A stretch of DNA of 64,000 nucleotides from Balaenoptera acutorostrata (taxonomy: Eukaryota > Chordata > Mammalia > Artiodactyla > Balaenopteridae), in NCBI RefSeq assembly GCF_949987535.1, contig NC_080067.1, forward strand, positions 57,842,405 to 57,906,404, in the 5' to 3' direction. The notes beneath the pieces are model-generated. The model saw only the letters and a program-made list of their open reading frames with translations. It searched no databases and had not been told where the DNA came from. Position 1 is the first letter of the stretch. Each line of letters begins with the position of its first letter. This document shows positions 59,100 to 64,000 of this stretch, piece by piece. The position numbers were made by a program, and so were the translations under genes.

Positions 59100-60885
59100 A
59101 CGTAAATTCAAAATGGTTAAGATAACTCTGTAATATAAATCTACACCATTATGACTATAGGGGATATTAAAGACACTAGAATGTTTTGAAGTACAGTCTT
59201 AACTTTATAATGCCTAATATATCATCTCAACCATTATGACAATTCTATAATGACTTGAGTCCTATAATGTTATTGTAAGACATATATTGGAATTTTGAAG
59301 TGTTATTCATACTATGAAGTTAACTATTCTTCGAGGTTACCACCACATTACTACAACTGCTGTTTCTATTATTACTACAACTAATACTATAGTAGTAATA
59401 ATCATAATACCAGTAAAAACAATATTAATGATAGTTTATTCATTTATAGACCTTATTGTATATACAAGTTGGAGGATTTTATAAATTTATTTTTAAAAGA
59501 AAAAAGTATAAAGTCCTGACAACATATTCTCACCGATGGAACAATATAAACTTGGGAAAATAATTGTGGTTTCATGGAATTTTCTTTAGCAACTTCTTCC
59601 AGGCAATTTAAATTTAACTGACTTTGTTAATTTCATATTTTAATGAGGTATTATGATTCATGAAAGAACTTTCTAGACTTTTGAGACTCTATTATTGAAA
59701 AAGAAAAGTTTTCAGACCCTTATTACTATGCCTGTATCATAATTTTTCTATTCGGACAGTGTGGTACAATCCATTAGTTGCATCAAAAGTTAGAACAATA
59801 TAGCATTTTCTATAACTTCAAGTTAAAATGAGCATTTCTGGTTGGGATTTTTTTCTAAGGCTGTCAACAAAATGATAATGCTCACATGGGGAAGGGGATC
59901 CTGAATATACAGTTACTTGCTAAATTGATCTCAAGGTCCCTATATTAATCTACTAGGTAACATGGCAGTCATTTTTGAAAATCACTGTAATACGTGTTAT
60001 GAAAATCATCTAAAAGATACTTACATAATAGGTGTTAATATCTCCTTTGGAACTTTTGCATCCCTTTTACATGTTAACACTAAATAATTTTAAAATTGTA
60101 TGTTGAGGAAACAATTTTGTTCTTTTTCCCTAAACTATGCGTGAAAATGATAAGAAATAGGAAATTAAGCGTACTCCATTTTCATTCTTAATTCCCCTCC
60201 TTGCCTTCAAGACAAAAATGAGGTTTTTTTTAAGTTCTTAATGCATATAAAATTAAATAAAACCATACATATACTTTAGGGTAACATTTCTATTAACATT
60301 TAAATGTGTTTATCTATATTTAAATGTACTCGTCATAGAAACTATGGAATAAAGGAAAATCTGCTTTAGGACAGTAAACATAGACAAGTCTCCCTTCTTT
60401 ATGAGACAACCTGAATTTAAAAGAACGTCTGTTGTAAACGTATCTGAAGACTCTGAAAAGCCTTTTGTTCCATAATGATATTCATTAATGTACAATATGT
60501 TGAGCAAAAGGAATAGCTGTCACCTGAGGTAGACGCTGGGTATCTGAGTCTTAGCGTGGAAGTGCAAACTCAGTGACACACTGAACATTCAAATTCAAAT
60601 GCACTGTATGTTCTCATTTGTATCCGTATATTAAAGTGCTAATTAACTCTTTCTACTGCAGAGTATTTAGCATATTTAGTAGTATACATTTAAGTTATTT
60701 TTCTTTTTAACTGTGGTAAATCAAAAATAAGTAAATAAATAAAACAATAACTAGCCAAAATGTATGTGTGTGGCTATTAGGTTCTGTGCAGAGGAGGTCG
60801 GTGGGAAGGGGTGGAGACTATGCAACTCTAGACAATGGGTAATCCTGACATTTTTATATAATTTCAAGTCATTAAATAATCAACT
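59100..60885. other. Unassigned AT-rich intron
   Basis: Imperfect (ACTA/TTACTA)-type simple sequence lies around 59345-59405. I see nothing else. Confidence 0.4.
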
Positions 60886-60892
60886 TGTATTT

Positions 60893-61530
60893 TTGAAGGA
60901 GCTTTATTGAGGTGTAATCTATATACTAAAAACTGGGCATATTTAATGTAGGTAATTCAATGAGTTTGTGCATATGCATGTACCCACAAAACCATCACCA
61001 CAACCAAGGTTATCAGTCAAGGTATCAAGCCATCACCTCCAAAAGTTTCCTTGTCTCTCTTTATTGTTGTTGTTTGTGGTAAGAACTCCTAATATAAGAC
61101 TATCCTCTTAAAAAAATTTTAATTGCATAATATACTATTGTTGACTATAGACACTACACTGTACCACAGATATCTAAAACTAATTCATCTTGCATAAGTG
61201 AAACTTTATACCAATTGAAACAACTCCCCATCCTCCTCTTCCCCCAGTCCCTAGTGATACCATTCTGTTCTCTGTTTCTGAGTTTGTCTCTTTTAGGTAT
61301 TTCATATAAGTGGAATCATATAGTATTTGTTCTTCTGTGATTGATTTATTTCACTTGACATAATGTCCTCCAGGTTCATCTGTATTGTCATAAATGATAG
61401 GATTTATTTTCTTTTTTAAGGCTGAATAATATTCCATTAAATGTATATACCACATTTTCTTTATCCATTTACCTGTTGATGGACATTTAGGTGGCTTCCA
61501 TAACTTGGCTGTTGTGAATAGTGCTTCACT
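60893..61530 (-). repeat. Old L1 3' UTR fossil (antisense)
   Basis: 'gagctttattgaggtgtaatctatatactaaaaactgggcatattta', 'cccacaaaaccatcaccacaaccaagg', 'tggaatcatatagtatttgttcttctgtgattgatttatttcacttgacataatgtcctccaggttcatc', 'ggctgaataatattccatt' and 'ttatccatttacctgttgatggacatttaggtggcttccataacttggctgttgtgaatag' match the antisense 3' region of L1MB/L1ME elements. Confidence 0.85.
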
Positions 61531-62095
61531 GGAAACTTGTGTTTTTGAAATTTTACAAATGGAACACTTACAGTTGAAAAAAAATAACTAGTCTTACTTT
61601 GATTGGACAGAATAGAAAATAGTACTGTACAGGTAAGTGACAGGAAGCAATGGAAGAACTGAGTCTAGAACCAGATTTTTAATCCCCAAGTCAAGGCTTG
61701 TTCTTTTACATTGTGCCTGGTTAACCTGAGAATTTTGTTTAGTGCGAACGTTTGAAATTGCATACCACCTGGTCAACTTGCTCTTTTGACAAGGAAAAAT
61801 TGAAAGACATATCTTGGTAACTGGCTATATAAGAATGTTTTATTTGTATCTGTTTTAACATCAGATTTGGACAAATTTATAGCCTTGTAAAATAAGTATG
61901 ACCCCCCTAATTTTGGATAATTTACATTTATCATATTTTGGATACTTTAAGTGTATCAGATTTTGTTCAACCAACTGCACATTTATGACATATTTTATTT
62001 TGAAAGTTAACTTTTAGCCTTTACATTATGGTTTGTTCAATTACTGATTAAGGTTATCACATTTATCAAGTGAAAATTTTCTTAGTAATTTTGTA
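61531..62095. other. Unassigned intron
   Basis: I see no recognisable exon or repeat. Confidence 0.4.
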
Positions 62096-62149
62096 TACTT
62101 TGAGAAGTTAAGTTCTTCGTTAGTATGATAAATAACTTTTGCCAACCCT

Positions 62150-62292
62150 AGTCTTAAAGTCATTCCACTAGAATGTATGTTTAATATGAACTGGGGATTT
62201 GTCTGCCTGATTCAATGCTGGATTCCCAGCCCTAAATCCCTGCCTGTCACAAAGAGCCTTTCAAGAAATATTTGTTGAATGAATGAATGATT
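62150..62292 (+). repeat. L2 3' end (sense)
   Basis: 'cattccactagaatgtatgtttaatatg', 'gctggattcccagccctaaatccctgcctgtcacaaagagcc' and 'caagaaatatttgttgaatgaatgaatga' form the L2 3' terminus. Confidence 0.8.
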
Positions 62293-62299
62293 CATTGCT

Positions 62300-63110
62300 G
62301 CTTTTCTATGGAACTTGTTAAAAAAAAAAAGTAGATAATGATGTTGGTAGAGTTTCAGAATATTTCCAAGAACTTCTGAATTGCTTAGAGAGAGAATAAA
62401 AAATTGGGACTTATGATTGCTGAGGCAATGGATTCTATACTCACAGAGTGAAATTGTCTCTATGTTTGGAATCCTGAGAGTGCGAATAAAAATATGATGT
62501 GCAAGCAGTCGAGGTTGACTGATGCTTCACATGAAAAGTCTTACTGGCATTGAGCTATAGTTTTCTTCTGCATATATTCATCCAGTTCAAGATGTTAGAG
62601 TGTATGAATTATTTTTTATTCAGGAAATAGGTTTTCTTGGTTTAATTTTATATTATCAAGAATGAAAGTTTGAAGAGAAAATTAGACCCTCACACTACTG
62701 TTTCTTTAACTCCTTGAATTAGATGACTACTTTTTCTTTAGAGATTAGGATACAAGCCAGTAATTTATTTCACCTTTGGTTAATGTGAGTAAAAGAAAAA
62801 AATCCATCAACCTTTTCTTAAATCATTGAACTTAAATCATGTAACACAATAGCTATTGCCCTGTCATTTTGTTATTTTTTTTTTAGTTTCAAGTGAAACT
62901 TGAATTTAGAGTGTTTACCTGTTATATAAAATTGTCATATTTTTAAGCAGTGAGTTTTTACCCAGTGTTGAGCTAGGTCAAGTCATCAGCATGATGAGAC
63001 CCTGAAGACCCTCTGAGGGGCTCTAAAAACTAGTGTGTGCTTTTTTTTATTGTGGTAAGATGATTTAACATGAGATCTACCTCTTAACAAATGTTTCAGG
63101 CTATGCGGAT
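62300..63110. other. Unassigned AT-rich intron
   Basis: I see no recognisable exon or repeat. Confidence 0.4.
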
Positions 63111-63114
63111 AATG

Positions 63115-63335
63115 CTTAAATCATCCAAACAATTGTGACAGTCAGAGAGGAAATGTGTTATTACGGATGTACCTAATAGCCCTGTTATTGTTGTTCCCTC
63201 TTAACTGATAAAGCAAATGAGGCACAGAAAATTATAACTTGAAATATTTACACTGCTAGTAAGTGGTTTCTGTGGACACTGGAACCCAGAGACAACCTGA
63301 GGCAGAGATTCCAGCCTAACTACTGTGCTGTTTTA
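63115..63335 (-). repeat. MIR fossil (antisense)
   Basis: 'gttattgttgttccctcttaactgataaagcaaatgaggcacagaaaattataacttg', 'tgctagtaagtggtttctgtggacactggaacccag' matches antisense MIR order. Confidence 0.75.
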
Positions 63336-64000
63336 CAAATGAAAACCTGGTTAAGGGTATATTTTATACTTAATTTGACAGACAAATTAAGATTGGAAAT
63401 GTAGTGATGGTTTTTCAGGTAAAAAGATATGCCTGGACTGTAATTAAGAAAATAATAGAGATAATAAGTATGTACATAATGGTGGGAGACTATAAAGAGG
63501 ATATCACATACCTACACAGCAAGGAGGGTTGCACTATAAACGTGAGCATGAAAAGAAAGAGGATTTGTTGTTGTTGTTGTTTGTGAGACATTGTAGGACA
63601 CCTCATGAATGGATGCAAGAAGGAGGAGTCAAAGGTGAAACTATGTTTTTGATATTCCCTACCCAGTTTTTAATACTCTCACAACCTGACTTCAACTTCC
63701 CTGTACAACTTCATTTCTTCCAGCATCTCTGTGAATATTATCGCTGTCACCCCACTCTAAGAATGACAGCACACAGATGATTTTGCACTGTGAGCATAGA
63801 AGCTACTAGCTTTATAATAATTATTCCTACTTTTTTTCTCAATGTCTAAGCAAATCTAAAGTTTTTGGAAAAATCTAAACACTCTACCAAATTAACTATC
63901 TTTGTATCTGTTCTGCATCTATATATCCCAAATCAAATACCAGTCAAATGTGGTAAAATTGTTTGTTGTGTTATTGTAAATGGATCATTATTTCCAGTGT
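63336..64000. other. Unassigned intron to window end
   Basis: (TTG)n lies at 63567-63582. No exon or named repeat is recognised. Confidence 0.4.

Larger units (their letters stand above)
37649..64000 (+). other. NLGN1: NLGN1 intron downstream of the 153-nt exon (partial)
   Basis: The intron starts with the donor GTAAG at 37649. No later NLGN1 exon is recognisable. I looked for the next one, expected to begin F-L-S-T-G-D-Q. The intron is therefore longer than 26 kb. It carries L2, MIR, L1 and hAT fossils. Confidence 0.85.

Noticed and set aside
1..64000. CRISPR arrays, operons, riboswitches, prokaryotic or phage genes
   Set aside because: The window is clearly mammalian intronic DNA with LINE/SINE content and spliced exons. 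No regularly spaced repeats with unique spacers were seen.
1..64000. Endogenous retrovirus with paired LTRs
   Set aside because: I saw no pair of long direct repeats with TG..CA ends and no gag/pol/env-like frames. Reverse-transcriptase fragments here are all L1-type.

Overview
This is a stretch of mammalian nuclear DNA that lies inside a very large, repeat-filled gene. The gene on the + strand is recognisable as neuroligin-1 (NLGN1) from two short coding exons. The first is a 60-nt alternative exon at 30392-30451, which is the acidic 'splice site A' insert. The second is a 153-nt constitutive-looking exon at 37496-37648, which encodes the start of the catalytically dead cholinesterase-like fold. 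Everything else is intron: more than 30 kb upstream, 7.0 kb between the exons, and more than 26 kb downstream. The rest of the gene lies outside the window.

The source is most likely a cetacean, or at least a whale/hippo-lineage cetartiodactyl. Four tRNA-derived SINEs of the CHR-1/CHR-2 type are present at 8.6, 21.9, 24.9 and 25.4 kb, all in antisense. They are accompanied by cetartiodactyl-type L1 3' ends at 14.4, 33.6 and 51.7 kb. I see no BovB or Bov-tA elements (ruminants), no PRE1 (pig) and no Alu (primates). The family names come from my memory of consensus sequences, not from a search.

Layout. 1-4015: 5' half of an old L1 in antisense, including ORF2 endonuclease, ORF1 and a GC-rich 5' UTR. 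4-19 kb: AT-rich intron with MIR and L2 fossils, a CHR-1 SINE, one MER1/Charlie3-like hAT element with an 8-bp target duplication, a 650-bp decayed purine-rich minisatellite and several microsatellites. 19.4-22.2 kb: an old antisense L1 with a CHR-2 SINE nested in it. 24.8-25.8 kb: two nearly complete CHR-2 SINEs. 25.8-37.6 kb: mostly unique intron holding the two NLGN1 exons, plus a 5'-truncated L1. 37.6-64 kb: intron with an L2/MIR cluster (42-47 kb), a second hAT element, a twin-primed (internally inverted) L1, more L2 (55-57 kb) and an old L1 3' UTR (61 kb).

Nothing here is an independent protein-coding gene apart from the NLGN1 exons. The other open reading frames are chance frames or translated repeats. 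The most interesting points are the splicing signals around the 60-nt exon (weak donor, U-rich tracts and two nearby UGCAUG motifs), the twin-primed L1, a poly(A)-only insertion with target duplication, and the two hAT copies with readable target-site duplications.
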